Shown here piece after piece: positions 44,314 through 53,387 of a stretch of DNA of 64,000 bases. The stretch is taken from the NCBI GenBank assembly GCA_042408355.1, contig JBHORD010000161.1:1-64000 (forward strand), given 5' to 3'. The notes under the pieces were generated by a model. It had not been told where the DNA came from. It searched no databases and was given only the letters and a program-made list of their open reading frames with translations. This stretch comes from Fen-1038 sp042408355. GTDB lineage: Bacteria > Chloroflexota > Anaerolineae > Anaerolineales > Villigracilaceae. Within the stretch, counting starts at the first letter, position 1. Each line of letters opens with the position of its first letter. Both the position numbers and the translations under genes were made by a program.

Positions 44314-44347
44314 TCGAACCAACTCGGAGACAAATCAAGGAGGAAGA

Positions 44348-44758
44348 ATGGAGATCGTCGTTTCTCAAGTGACGGGAAAGAAACCTGTGGCCGTCCTGCA
44401 GCCGCACGGCGATGTGGATGCGTCCAACTACACCGAACTGATTAATAAAGTGAAGGAATTATTCAAAGGCGGCTCAAGAGATTTCATCATTGACTTGAGC
44501 GATGTGCCGTTCATGAGCAGCGCCGGGCTGGTGGCATTGCATACCATCGCCATCATGCTGCGCGGCGAAACGCCCGTTGATCCGCAAGCGGGGTGGGCGG
44601 CGCTGAAAGCCATGGATCGTTCGCGCGATCTCGGCATGCAGCCTCATGTCAAACTGCTCAACCCCCAAAAATATGTCGTAGAGACATTGGATAAGGCCGG
44701 CTTTACCCAGTTCTTCGAAATCTTCGAGGATCTAAACACAGCCGCCGCTTCGTTCTAA
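44348..44758 (+). CDS. STAS-domain anti-sigma factor antagonist
   Basis: A 136-residue STAS protein. The phosphorylation motif FMSSAGLVALH puts the target serine at Ser58. Helix and strand spacing match SpoIIAA/RsbV-type antagonists. Such proteins bind a kinase-type anti-sigma factor when dephosphorylated. A strong AGGAGGAAG precedes the ATG. No kinase or sigma gene is nearby. A TATAAT (44309-44314) overlaps the upstream stop and could drive it. Confidence 0.88.
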   Translation: MEIVVSQVTGKKPVAVLQPHGDVDASNYTELINKVKELFKGGSRDFIIDLSDVPFMSSAGLVALHTIAIMLRGETPVDPQAGWAALKAMDRSRDLGMQPHVKLLNPQKYVVETLDKAGFTQFFEIFEDLNTAAASF

Positions 44759-44809
44759 TTCGCTTGCGAATGAACTCCATTTCGATTCCCCCACAATTTA
44801 TTTAACGAC

Positions 44810-45424
44810 ATGTATATTCCCTCTTACTTTAGCGAGAAAGATCTTGATAAGGTGGCGGAGTTTGTAAAACGGCATGACTTTGCGACTCTGGTGCTTTCGG
44901 AGAACGGCGTGCCTGTCGCATCGCATCTGCTGGTGGAATTTCAAACGGATTCCACTGGAACATGGTTGATCAGCGGCCACATGGCGCGGGCGAACAAGCT
45001 CTGGCGCGCGTTTGATTCGAATCGCGAGGCGTTGTTGATCTTTGGCGGGCCGAACACTTACATCTCTGCCACGTGGTATATCCATCTCAATGCCCCCACC
45101 TGGAATTACATTGCCGTTCACCTGTACGGCCTGCCGCGCGTGATTGACGGCGGCGATGAATTGCGCCTTATTCTCTCGAACCTGGTTAAACGCTACGAAG
45201 CGAACTCCAATTATCGGCTGGAAACCCTGCCGCAGGATTTCGTTGAAAAGCTGATGCGCAGCGCGGTCGGATTTCAATTGAAGGTGACGCGCGTCGAAGC
45301 CAGTTTCAAATTGAGTCAGAATCAGGGCGAGGAGGATTATGCCAGCGTGGTACGCCATCTCGAAGAACGCGGCGACGAACAATCCCGCGCCATTGCAGAG
45401 GAAATGAAGAAGAGAAGGTCTTGA
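44810..45424 (+). CDS. FMN-binding split-barrel protein (PaiB-like)
   Basis: A 204-residue FMN-binding split-barrel of the PaiB family, annotated in databases as a negative transcriptional regulator of sporulation and protease genes in Bacillus. The N-terminus MYIPSYFSEKDLDKVAEFVK, the HLLVEFQTDSTGTWLISGHMA strand pair and the ATWYIHLNAPTWNYIAVHLYG region match that family. It probably binds FMN or heme in the cytoplasm. The proposed DNA role is not supported by any DNA-binding motif here. A terminator follows 89 bp after the stop. Confidence 0.88.
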   Translation: MYIPSYFSEKDLDKVAEFVKRHDFATLVLSENGVPVASHLLVEFQTDSTGTWLISGHMARANKLWRAFDSNREALLIFGGPNTYISATWYIHLNAPTWNYIAVHLYGLPRVIDGGDELRLILSNLVKRYEANSNYRLETLPQDFVEKLMRSAVGFQLKVTRVEASFKLSQNQGEEDYASVVRHLEERGDEQSRAIAEEMKKRRS

Positions 45425-45512
45425 GGGAGGCCAGGCGCCTTCCTCCCCGGCTCTTCCTCTGAATAAAGGCAAATACGGCCCGCTCGAAAGTTAAGCCTGG
45501 ATTAGCCTTACG

Positions 45513-45545
45513 CCCTCCCGCAGACAGGCGGGAGGGGTTTTCGTT
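45513..45545 (+). terminator. Rho-independent terminator
   Basis: CCCTCCCGC pairs with GCGGGAGGG across a 6-nt loop, followed by GTTTTCGTTT. It ends the PaiB-type transcript. A new -10 (TACAAT, 45546-45551) begins directly after it. Confidence 0.85.
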
Positions 45546-45551
45546 TACAAT
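45546..45551 (+). promoter_or_regulatory. Candidate -10 element of the M1 peptidase gene
   Basis: TACAAT ends 7 nt before the ATG at 45559, so the transcript would be essentially leaderless. It abuts the preceding terminator. Confidence 0.4.
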
Positions 45552-45558
45552 ACAGCCC

Positions 45559-47049
45559 ATGCAGCGCCATCGAAATATTTCCCTGGTCATCCTCTCTATT
45601 TCTTTATTTTTCCTGCTTGCCTCCTGTTCAACGCCCGCTTCCTCAACGCCTGTTCCCAGGCTGACAGCTATTCCCGTATCATCGACTCTTCCAATACCAA
45701 CACTTCCTTCGCCCACGCCGACTTCAACTTCCGCGCCGGTTCCGCCGCGCGCACAATACACGATGAACGTCGTGTTGGATTATGCGGCCAAATCGGTTGC
45801 CGTGGATGAGACCATTGTTTATCCCAATCACACCGGACAGGCGCAGACCAATCTTGTGCTGGCCGTCGAACCGAATTACTGGCCGGGTTGTTTCACGTTG
45901 AGCGCTTTGACTTTGAATAACGCCCCTGCAAGTTACACATTGGACGCGCACAAACTGACGATTCAACTCCCTGCCGTGCTCGCGCCCGAAGCCATTGCGA
46001 CAGTGCACGTCCAATACGCGCTGAAACTGCCCTCCATCGTTCCGATCAACCAAAACTCGCGCCCGCGCATCTTTGGGTACAGTCCAAATCAAATCAATCT
46101 CACGAACTGGTATCCGTTCGTCGTCCCGTTTATGAGCGGACAGTGGGTGCTTCACGACGCATGGTTTTACGGCGAACATCTCGTTTACGATGCGGCCGAT
46201 TATGTGGTCAACATCAAATCAGCCGACCCGGCTGTAAAACTCATCCTTGCAACCAGCGGCGCGCCGAGTCAAAACGGCGATTGGACGACATACACGTTGA
46301 CAGCGGGGCGCACGTTTGCCATCTCAGCCAGCACCGAATTCAAAACCGCCAGCGCACAATTTGGAAACGTTGTCGTCACCAGCTATTACTTCCCGCTGTA
46401 TGATGAATCCGGACAGGCCACATTGAAGACCGCCGTCGAGGCTCTGCAAATTTTCAGCCAGCGTTACGGGCCGTACTCGCATCAGACGCTGGCAGTGGTC
46501 ATGGGTGATTTCAATGACGGCATGGAATTTTCGGCGTTCTTTTTCCTGCCGCACAACGCCTACGATCTTTATGACGGCACGAACAAGAATCTTTTGACGA
46601 CCGTCACGGCTCACGAAACCGCGCATCAATGGTTCTTCGAGCAGGTCGCTGATGATCAGGCCATGCAGCCCTGGCTCGACGAAGCGTTTGCCGCGTACAG
46701 CGAACACATCTTTTACGAAAGCGTGGATCCCGGTTTGATCCCGTGGTGGTGGGCCTATTGGCTTCCGCGCGTGGGCGGCAAGGATTCCCTGCCGTGGGTG
46801 GACACCAACATTTACAGCGCGGGCGGGTTCATCCCTTATACCAACACCGTTTATCTGCGCGGCGCGCATTTCCTCGACGATTTGCGGACGCGTCTTGGCG
46901 ACCCGGCCTTCTTTGCTTTTCTGCAGGATTATCTAAAACAGGAGAACGGCAAGATTGCAACCGCCGCCGATTTCTTCCGCATTCTCAGAAAAGACACAAC
47001 AGCGGATTTCTCGGATATCGTCCGGCAGTATTTCCAGAACGTTTATTGA
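45559..47049 (+). CDS. M1 family metallopeptidase lipoprotein, copy 1
   Basis: A 496-residue exported peptidase. The signal peptide ends in a lipobox LLASC near residue 25, followed by a Thr/Ser/Pro linker. The zinc site is HETAH (352-356) and a Glu 18 residues later in WLDEAFAAYSE, the standard M1 arrangement. A GMEFSAF segment near 316 stands in the place of the GAMEN motif, so the exopeptidase site is diverged. It is anchored outside the cell, where it would trim peptides. The next gene is a paralogue 1 bp downstream. Confidence 0.9.
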   Translation: MQRHRNISLVILSISLFFLLASCSTPASSTPVPRLTAIPVSSTLPIPTLPSPTPTSTSAPVPPRAQYTMNVVLDYAAKSVAVDETIVYPNHTGQAQTNLVLAVEPNYWPGCFTLSALTLNNAPASYTLDAHKLTIQLPAVLAPEAIATVHVQYALKLPSIVPINQNSRPRIFGYSPNQINLTNWYPFVVPFMSGQWVLHDAWFYGEHLVYDAADYVVNIKSADPAVKLILATSGAPSQNGDWTTYTLTAGRTFAISASTEFKTASAQFGNVVVTSYYFPLYDESGQATLKTAVEALQIFSQRYGPYSHQTLAVVMGDFNDGMEFSAFFFLPHNAYDLYDGTNKNLLTTVTAHETAHQWFFEQVADDQAMQPWLDEAFAAYSEHIFYESVDPGLIPWWWAYWLPRVGGKDSLPWVDTNIYSAGGFIPYTNTVYLRGAHFLDDLRTRLGDPAFFAFLQDYLKQENGKIATAADFFRILRKDTTADFSDIVRQYFQNVY

Positions 47050-47050
47050 C

Positions 47051-48664
47051 ATGCCTCGCCGCCAGCCGCTCGGCCCTTTGCGTTTTGTATTTTATGTGCT
47101 GTTTTTTTTGTTTTTGATTTTTTTGCTGGCGGCTTGCATTCCATCGCCTCAGCGCGCGGACCCGTTAGCGGGCGCGGCCCCGAATTTCATCTTGATCACG
47201 CCGAATCCAAACGCCACCGCCACCGCCACGCCATTCCAGCCGGCGCCTGCCACCGATACGCCGATCCCGACTCAAACTTCAATTCCAACCGACACATCTG
47301 TCCCAACGAACACAGCCACTTCGACATCCACGCCAACCAACACATCCGCGCCGACATCCACCGTACTTCCTGATACACCTGTTCCTCAGGTTGTGCGCAC
47401 GCAATACACGTTTTATGTAACGCTGAATTACGCCGCCAGGACCGTTGCCGTAAATGAGTCAATCCGTTATTTCAATCTAACCGGCCAGTCTCTTTCAAAT
47501 GTGGTCATGGCCGTGGAGCCGAATTTGTGGAGCAATTGTTTTTCATTGATCTCTTTGAATCAAGACGGCGCCGCGGTCAATTACGCGCTGAACGGACAAA
47601 AGCTGATCGTTTATCCTTCTCACGCCATTCAGCCGGGCGCCTCGACGACGTTTTCGCTGAGTTTCAATCTGATACTTCCGCCGAAACGATTCGAAGATAC
47701 GTTTGGTTATGTCAGTTACCAGATCAATCTGACAGACTGGTATCCTTTCATTGTCCCATTCATTGATGGCAATTGGGTCTTGCATGATCCGTGGGCGTTT
47801 GGCGAACATCTTGTTTATGATTCGGCGGACTTCGATGTCAATCTCAAAGTCAATAACCCGAAAGTGATCGTGGCGGCCAGCGCGCCGGGAGAGCCAAACG
47901 GGGACTGGACGCGCTACCAGCTCAACGGGGCGCGCACGTTCGTGCTGTCAGCCAGCGACCGCTTCAAGATGGACGACTCCGCGGTCGGGTCCGTAAAGAT
48001 TCGTTCGTATTATTTCGCGGGCGATGAAAACGCCGGCGGCGCGGTCACGTGGATGGCCACGCAGTCGCTTGGTCTGTATGATGTCAAGTTCGCGCCGTTT
48101 CCTTATCAAAGCATCAGCATCGTAGAGACCGATGTGCCCGATGGTCAGGAATATGATGGACTCGTTTTCCTCTCGACCAATTTCTATGCCGAATATAACG
48201 GCACAGCCAAGAGCAATTTGATTACGATTGGCACGCACGAGATCGCGCATCAGTGGTGGTTTGGACTCGTCGGCGACGACCAGGCGCTCGAACCATGGCT
48301 CGACGAAGCCATGGCTACTTACAGCGAACGAATCTTCTATCAATATAATTATCCCAACTATGGAAACTGGTGGTGGGACTTCCGCGTCAATTATTTCGGC
48401 CCGTACGGTTATGTGGATCAGAGCATTTACAGTTTTTCAACCTTCCGCGCCTACGTCAACGCCGTGTATTTGAACGGCGCATTATTTCTGGAAGACCTGC
48501 GGACGCGCGTCGGCGACGATGCTTTCTTTGCATTTCTAAAAGATTACGCATCGCGATACGCCCGCAAGCATGTTACCGCCGAAGATTTCTTTGCCACGCT
48601 TCGATGGCATACCGATGCGGATTTCTCGGACATCCTCCAGAAATATTTTCAGGGATCCTATTGA
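47051..48664 (+). CDS. M1 family metallopeptidase lipoprotein, copy 2
   Basis: A 537-residue paralogue of the preceding gene, from a tandem duplication. It has a lipoprotein signal (LLAAC), a long Thr/Pro/Ser-rich linker, and the same zinc site HEIAH (396-400) with WLDEAMATYSE 18 residues later. The GAMEN-like region reads DGQEYDGLVF. Both copies keep the conserved NLTDWYPF or NLTNWYPF stretch before the catalytic domain. The start at 47051 is preferred over an upstream start at 46955 that overlaps the first gene. Confidence 0.9.
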   Translation: MPRRQPLGPLRFVFYVLFFLFLIFLLAACIPSPQRADPLAGAAPNFILITPNPNATATATPFQPAPATDTPIPTQTSIPTDTSVPTNTATSTSTPTNTSAPTSTVLPDTPVPQVVRTQYTFYVTLNYAARTVAVNESIRYFNLTGQSLSNVVMAVEPNLWSNCFSLISLNQDGAAVNYALNGQKLIVYPSHAIQPGASTTFSLSFNLILPPKRFEDTFGYVSYQINLTDWYPFIVPFIDGNWVLHDPWAFGEHLVYDSADFDVNLKVNNPKVIVAASAPGEPNGDWTRYQLNGARTFVLSASDRFKMDDSAVGSVKIRSYYFAGDENAGGAVTWMATQSLGLYDVKFAPFPYQSISIVETDVPDGQEYDGLVFLSTNFYAEYNGTAKSNLITIGTHEIAHQWWFGLVGDDQALEPWLDEAMATYSERIFYQYNYPNYGNWWWDFRVNYFGPYGYVDQSIYSFSTFRAYVNAVYLNGALFLEDLRTRVGDDAFFAFLKDYASRYARKHVTAEDFFATLRWHTDADFSDILQKYFQGSY

Positions 48665-48816
48665 CGCAAAAGGATGCTCTGTAAAAAAATTGATAATTTT
48701 CTTACGCGAGGCGGGTATGAATTTGAATTCATAAGTGGTCTGTGTGATAATCTTGAAAACGAATTTTCAACCGCGATGATTTGCGCCGGCGATTCGTAGA
48801 AAAAGAGAGGAGAGAT

Positions 48817-49587
48817 ATGAGCGATAAGATGCCTGTATTGTTCATCGGTCACGGCAACCCGATGAACGTGATCGAAGATAATGAATTTTCCCGCGCCTGG
48901 GACGCGGCGGGGAAAGCCCTGCCGAAACCCAAAGCCATCATCTGCATTTCCGCGCATTGGGTGACGCGCGGCACGCTGGTCACAGCCATGGACAGGCCGC
49001 GCACGATTTATGATTTTTACGGCTTCCCGCCGCAGATGTACGAGATCCGTTACGACGCGCCGGGCGCGCCCGATTTGGCGGAACAAGTCCGCCGCATCAT
49101 CAAGAACACCGAAGTCAAACCAGATCTGAATTGGGGGCTCGATCACGGCACATGGACGGTGCTCAAGCGCATGTTCCCGAAAGCGGATGTGCCGGTGATC
49201 CAAATGTCGCTGGATGCAAACATCGAGCCGCAGAAACATTATGAGATCAGCCGCCAGTTGAAGGAACTGCGCGAGGAAGGCGTGCTCATCATCGGCAGCG
49301 GAAATATCGTCCATAATTTGCGCATGGCGCGCTTCGATGATTCTGCTTACGATTGGGCGGTTGAATTTGACCGGCGCATCGCCAATTGGATTTTACAAAA
49401 CGATCACGACCCGATCATCCATTATGAAAAAGGCGATCAGGCCGCGGCGCTCGCCATCAACACCGCCGAACATTATGTGCCTTTGCTTTACAGCCTGGCG
49501 CTCAAGGATGAAAACGAATCCGTTTCATTCTTTGCTGATAAAGTGATGGGCGGCTCGATCTCGATGAGGTCGGTAAGAATCGGGTAA
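48817..49587 (+). CDS. LigB-type extradiol dioxygenase family protein (DODA-like)
   Basis: A 256-residue member of the class III extradiol dioxygenase (LigB) superfamily, the DODA branch. Motifs: VLFIGHGNPMN at the start with the first His ligand, then ISAHWVTRGTLVT near 45, and IIGSGNIVHNLR near 160. These provide the metal-binding histidines. Related enzymes open catechol-type rings such as 4,5-DOPA; E. coli YgiD is a zinc-dependent member. Substrate unknown here. AGGAGA precedes the ATG at 48817; a start at 48781 would be upstream of this site. Confidence 0.88.
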   Translation: MSDKMPVLFIGHGNPMNVIEDNEFSRAWDAAGKALPKPKAIICISAHWVTRGTLVTAMDRPRTIYDFYGFPPQMYEIRYDAPGAPDLAEQVRRIIKNTEVKPDLNWGLDHGTWTVLKRMFPKADVPVIQMSLDANIEPQKHYEISRQLKELREEGVLIIGSGNIVHNLRMARFDDSAYDWAVEFDRRIANWILQNDHDPIIHYEKGDQAAALAINTAEHYVPLLYSLALKDENESVSFFADKVMGGSISMRSVRIG

Positions 49588-49611
49588 GGACACGATAACG
49601 CCCCAACGAAC

Positions 49612-50304
49612 ATGGATCGTCCCTACGTTCACATCAACGTCGCCGCGACAACCGACGGAAAAATAGACACGTTTGAAAGACGCGGCGCGGCGATCTCTTC
49701 GCAGCGCGACAAAGAACGCGTGGACAAATTGCGCGCCGGGGCGGATGCAGTGATGGTCGGCGGACGCACGCTTCACAACGAAGACCCAAAACTCACGGTC
49801 AAATCGGAATCCCTGCGCACGGAACGCCTCGCGCGTGGACTTCCGCCGAACCCCGCCAAGGTTGGCGTTTCTTCGCGGTTGAATCTCAAACCTGATTCTG
49901 ATTTTCTAAATGCCGGTCCTGCGCAAATTTTTTTATTCACCACTTCGCAGACCGATGAATCTCAACTGGAAATGCTTCGATCCTGCGGCGCAGAAGTTTT
50001 GGTCAATGATGGCGAACGCGTAAATCTGATTTCAATGCTCGAGACGTTAAAACAAAAAGGCATAAATCGTCTGATGGTCGAAGGCGGCGCGACGCTCAAC
50101 TTCGAGTTGATGCGCCTCGGCCTCGTGGACGAGTTGACGATTTATGTCGCGCCGATGATCTTCGGCGGAGAGTCGGCTCCGACAACGGCGGCCGGTTCCG
50201 GTCTGGTAAGAAGCGATGCGATTCCGCTTAAGTTGGTTGAATCTCAATCATGGGATGACGGCGGGGTGCTGCTGCGATATCAATTTGAAAAGAGGTCAAA
50301 ATGA
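49612..50304 (+). CDS. RibD C-terminal-type reductase (riboflavin pathway)
   Basis: A 230-residue protein of the RibD_C/DHFR-like fold: YVHINVAATTDGKIDT at the start, AGADAVMVGGRTLHNEDP near 42, and MVEGGATLNFELMR near 155. It resembles the archaeal and yeast-type enzyme that reduces the ribosyl side chain of the pyrimidine intermediate (2,5-diamino-6-ribosylamino type). The separate deaminase domain of RibD is absent. The next gene is GTP cyclohydrolase II, the previous step of riboflavin synthesis, overlapping by 4 bp. Confidence 0.88.
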   Translation: MDRPYVHINVAATTDGKIDTFERRGAAISSQRDKERVDKLRAGADAVMVGGRTLHNEDPKLTVKSESLRTERLARGLPPNPAKVGVSSRLNLKPDSDFLNAGPAQIFLFTTSQTDESQLEMLRSCGAEVLVNDGERVNLISMLETLKQKGINRLMVEGGATLNFELMRLGLVDELTIYVAPMIFGGESAPTTAAGSGLVRSDAIPLKLVESQSWDDGGVLLRYQFEKRSK

Positions 50305-51062
50305 CGACATTAACAATGCACGAACAATTCAAGGCGTTGCTGGAAGAAAACAAGGATCACAATTGCGCGGGGATCGGCAAGGATCATATTTGCGTCAAAA
50401 TCGTGGCGATGGCTGAACTGCCGTCGCGTTTTGGGGATTTTCATATTGTGGCGTTCGAGAATAACCGCGATGGCAAGGAACATGTGGCAATCACCAGAGG
50501 CGATGTGATCGGCGCGGCGGATGTGCCGGTGCGTTTGCATTCCGAATGCTTGACCGGCGATGTGATCGGCTCGCTGCGCTGCGATTGCCGCGACCAGCTC
50601 GAAGCCGCGTTGAAGATGATCGGAAAGATGGAACGCGGCATGGTGCTTTATCTGCGCCAGGAGGGCCGCGGCATCGGATTGGTTAATAAAATCCGCGCGT
50701 ACAGTTTGCAGGATGAAGGCTTGGATACCGTCGAAGCGAATCTCGCGCTGGGCTTCCGCGATGACGAACGCGATTACGCCGTCGCCGCGCACATGTTGAT
50801 GTCGTTGAAGATTCGTTCGGTGCGGCTCATCACCAACAACCCAAAAAAGATTCAACAGCTTACCGATTACGGAATCAAGGTGACCGACCGCATTCCGCAC
50901 GTGATGGAGCCGAACGATCACAATCTTTTTTATTTGCAGACCAAAGCCGCCAAGTCCGGGCATCTGATTGATTTCAGCGGCAGGGAACATTTCAAGGAAC
51001 AGGATGATCGCCCGATTGTCAGCGGCATGAGCGAGGAACAGGCAAAGGCAGTCAATGCTTGA
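50301..51062 (+). CDS. ribA: GTP cyclohydrolase II
   Basis: A 253-residue RibA, which opens GTP to start riboflavin synthesis. The zinc-binding cysteines are in SECLTGDVIGSLRCDCRDQL, and RQEGRGIGLVNKIRAY holds the catalytic residues. GIKVTDRIP follows near the end. No RibB (3,4-DHBP synthase) domain is fused, unlike many bacteria. Its ATG overlaps the reductase stop (ATGA), and its stop overlaps the next SDR by 8 bp. Confidence 0.94.
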   Translation: MTTLTMHEQFKALLEENKDHNCAGIGKDHICVKIVAMAELPSRFGDFHIVAFENNRDGKEHVAITRGDVIGAADVPVRLHSECLTGDVIGSLRCDCRDQLEAALKMIGKMERGMVLYLRQEGRGIGLVNKIRAYSLQDEGLDTVEANLALGFRDDERDYAVAAHMLMSLKIRSVRLITNNPKKIQQLTDYGIKVTDRIPHVMEPNDHNLFYLQTKAAKSGHLIDFSGREHFKEQDDRPIVSGMSEEQAKAVNA

Positions 51063-51726
51063 TCGCGTTTTTGTCATCACCGGCGCAACGGGCGCAACAG
51101 GAAAAGCCGCGGCGCGCGCCTTGGCCGAGCGCGGCGCTTCATTGGTTTTGGTCGGCACCGATCAATCAAGGCTGGATGTCCTGGCTCGCGGCTTGAATCT
51201 GCCCGCCGCGCGTCTTCTCACGCTGACAGTTGATCTGCGCAGCGCGCCTGCGGTTCATTCCGCCGCCGAAGCGGTGACCGCTAAATTTGGCCGCGTAGAC
51301 GGTTTGATTCATCTCGTCGGCGGCTGGATGGGCGGCAAAACAATCGCTGAGACTCCCGTCAGCGATTTTGAATCCATGTTTGGCCAGCACGTGTGGACGA
51401 CAATTCATTTGTTTCAAGCGCTTGGTCCGCGCCTGGCCGCGAATCGATGGGGACGCGTGATCGTTGTCTCTGCGCCGACAGCAGTAAACCCGCCCGGAAA
51501 AACCAGCGCGTACACTGCCGCAAAAGCCGCGCAGGAAAATCTGGTTTTGAATTTGGCGGCAGAACTCAAAGCATCAAATGTGACGGCGAATATTATTCAA
51601 GTCAAATCCATTGACATTGATGGAAGCGGCAAAGGCGCAACGCCGGATGAAATTGTCGCTTTGATGTTGTACCTTTGCGCGGAGGAAGCCGGTAAAATTA
51701 CCGGAGCGCGCATCCCGCTGTTTTGA
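51055..51726 (+). CDS. SDR family oxidoreductase
   Basis: A 223-residue short-chain dehydrogenase. The cofactor loop TGATGATGKAAAR is at the N-terminus, LVGTDQ after beta-2 leaves the cofactor preference open, and YTAAKAAQEN near 143 holds the catalytic Tyr and Lys. It is translationally coupled to ribA. Its substrate is unknown; a role in flavin metabolism is suggested only by position. The gap after it (51727-51953) holds the repeat at 51808-51830 and no gene. Confidence 0.85.
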   Translation: MLDRVFVITGATGATGKAAARALAERGASLVLVGTDQSRLDVLARGLNLPAARLLTLTVDLRSAPAVHSAAEAVTAKFGRVDGLIHLVGGWMGGKTIAETPVSDFESMFGQHVWTTIHLFQALGPRLAANRWGRVIVVSAPTAVNPPGKTSAYTAAKAAQENLVLNLAAELKASNVTANIIQVKSIDIDGSGKGATPDEIVALMLYLCAEEAGKITGARIPLF

Positions 51727-51807
51727 AAAAGATAGTTCCACCGTTTTATAAAAGTAAAGCATTTCATCTTTGTGTGCCCTTTGAGGCGGCTTCGCCGGTC
51801 GGGCGCT

Positions 51808-51830
51808 TTCCCGTCAATTATGGAAGAGCC
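51808..51830. repeat. Degraded copy of a hairpin repeat
   Basis: TTCCCGTCAATTATGGAAGA and the following GCC match the reverse complement of the hairpin at 53388-53418 with one base missing and one change. The left stem arm is not conserved here, so this copy no longer folds well. Confidence 0.5.
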
Positions 51831-51953
51831 AAAAAGAGACTGCCGCGCAGCCCGCAAAGAGCGCAGACCAAAACTTAAAGATGCGAAACGAAAGACGAAA
51901 ATTTTACGCTTTGCATTTTGAATCCGCGCTCTTTGCGTTCGTTCTGTGTCCAT

Positions 51954-51989
51954 AAAAAATGCAGGAACAGGGCAGAACCTGTTCCTGCA
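51954..51989 (-). terminator. Rho-independent terminator after the small membrane protein gene
   Basis: TGCAGGAACAGG pairs with CCTGTTCCTGCA across 6 nt, followed on the - strand by six T residues. It lies 26 bp after the stop at 52016. Confidence 0.88.
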
Positions 51990-52015
51990 AAATGGGGAGA
52001 AGAATTGACTGTGAG

Positions 52016-52507
52016 CTAATTCTGGGGATGGTTGTCGGTGACAGCCGCCGGCGCGGGCGGATTGGCGGGCGGCATCGCTGCCGCAGTTTTCAAGCCGGCC
52101 TGTTTTCCAATTTGATAGAAAATGAACGCCACCAGCACCAGCACGCCGATGGGGATCAACAAGCGGAGCAAACCGCCGAAGAAGAAAAACATCCCAAACG
52201 GCATGAAACCGAACGGGGCAAAGCCTCCGCCGTACGGCACGAAGCCGCGTTCGCCAAAGCGCTGTGCCCAGTTGTAGCCCCGGCCCGGTCCAAACCCGAA
52301 GCCCGGCCGCGTTACGCGCGGTCCGTTCGGGTTGTTCGGCGCGTTCGGAGCCGTCTGTCCGTTTGGCGCATTGAAGCGGTTGGCGAATCCCGGGCCGAAC
52401 GTAAGCGCCGGATTGGTTCGTATTACCAACACAACCCCCGCAACGATGGCGGCGATTACCACCAGTGCAATCACAATTCCCAGAATCCATTTCCAAACTG
52501 TATTCAT
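52016..52507 (-). CDS. Small membrane protein, Pro/Gly/Phe-rich
   Basis: A 163-residue protein with two hydrophobic helices, at residues 5-28 and 100-130. Between them lies a loop rich in Asn, Pro, Gly and Phe (GYNWAQRFGERGFVPYGGGF), and a proline-rich tail follows. Homologous small proteins are common in Chloroflexota and have no assigned function. ATG at 52507 is preceded by AAGGAG. No enzyme motif is visible; a membrane or envelope role is only suggested. Confidence 0.7.
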   Translation of the reverse strand: MNTVWKWILGIVIALVVIAAIVAGVVLVIRTNPALTFGPGFANRFNAPNGQTAPNAPNNPNGPRVTRPGFGFGPGRGYNWAQRFGERGFVPYGGGFAPFGFMPFGMFFFFGGLLRLLIPIGVLVLVAFIFYQIGKQAGLKTAAAMPPANPPAPAAVTDNHPQN

Positions 52508-52683
52508 ACTTACACTCCTTGATTCATTGACCGATGATAAATGCTGACTGCAAAAAAAGCATTAGAAAAATATATAGCCTTTATGTAGGCCTGAAACAGG
52601 TTTTCCAAAAAATATGGAACAAAATCTGCCAAACACATGACATTTTGAGAGGGCAAACACAGCGGCTTTTGTTTTGGACTTGA

Positions 52684-52689
52684 TAAAAT
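52684..52689 (+). promoter_or_regulatory. Candidate -10 element of the CcmC-like gene
   Basis: TAAAAT, preceded by TTGA, ends 6 nt before the ATG at 52696. This again fits a leaderless transcript. No clear -35 is visible. Confidence 0.35.
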
Positions 52690-52695
52690 CCACCC

Positions 52696-53319
52696 ATGCT
52701 AACATCGAAACGCCGCCCGCTCATTTTCTTTTTTATCACGGTTTTGATGATCGCCATCGCGGCTTTATTCGGTCCTTCGGATCAGACGCTCGGATCAAAT
52801 GTCCGCGTGGTATATTTGCACGGCGCGTGGGTGCTGACGGCTGAAATTGCCTTCGCTCTCGCGGGACTGGCAGGCTTGATCGGCCTCCTGACGCGCCGGA
52901 ACTCGTTCCACGACGGGTCTGCCGCACTCGGCCGCGCCGGAATCTTTTTCTGGGTCACGTACATTCCGCTGTCGCTGTGGGCGATGGAAACCAACTGGAA
53001 CGGACTCTTCTTAGCCGAGCCGCGCTTCCACCTCGCGCTGACCTTCGCCATCGTTGGCTTATTGGTACAGGCCGGCTTGTGGATCATCCACATCAACTGG
53101 CTGACTTCAATGGCAAATCTGATTTTCATCATTGTCTTGCGAATCGCATTCTCCGCCGCGCAATATGTCATGCATCCGCCGCCGTCGCCAATTTTCAATT
53201 CAGGCGATTGGCGCATCATTGGATTTTTTGTGTTGCTCAATGTGTTGACCTGGGTCGCAGGATATTTTCTTGTGGCGTTTTTTCTGTCTTTCAAGTCGAA
53301 TAAGCCGGACAAATCTTAA
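52696..53319 (+). CDS. Six-helix membrane protein, weakly CcmC-like
   Basis: A 207-residue membrane protein with about six hydrophobic helices. The segment VRVVYLHGAWVLTAEIAF near 38-55 resembles the first conserved region of CcmC/CcsA cytochrome c assembly proteins, where a His and an aromatic pair sit at a helix start. The tryptophan-rich haem-handling WWD motif of that family is not seen. It is therefore either a diverged relative or an unrelated membrane protein. No other cytochrome c maturation gene is nearby. Confidence 0.55.
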   Translation: MLTSKRRPLIFFFITVLMIAIAALFGPSDQTLGSNVRVVYLHGAWVLTAEIAFALAGLAGLIGLLTRRNSFHDGSAALGRAGIFFWVTYIPLSLWAMETNWNGLFLAEPRFHLALTFAIVGLLVQAGLWIIHINWLTSMANLIFIIVLRIAFSAAQYVMHPPPSPIFNSGDWRIIGFFVLLNVLTWVAGYFLVAFFLSFKSNKPDKS

Positions 53320-53387
53320 GCTCATGCCAACTTTCAAAAGATTTGAGGATATGCGACCCACGATCAAATCTAACGATCAATAAAAAA

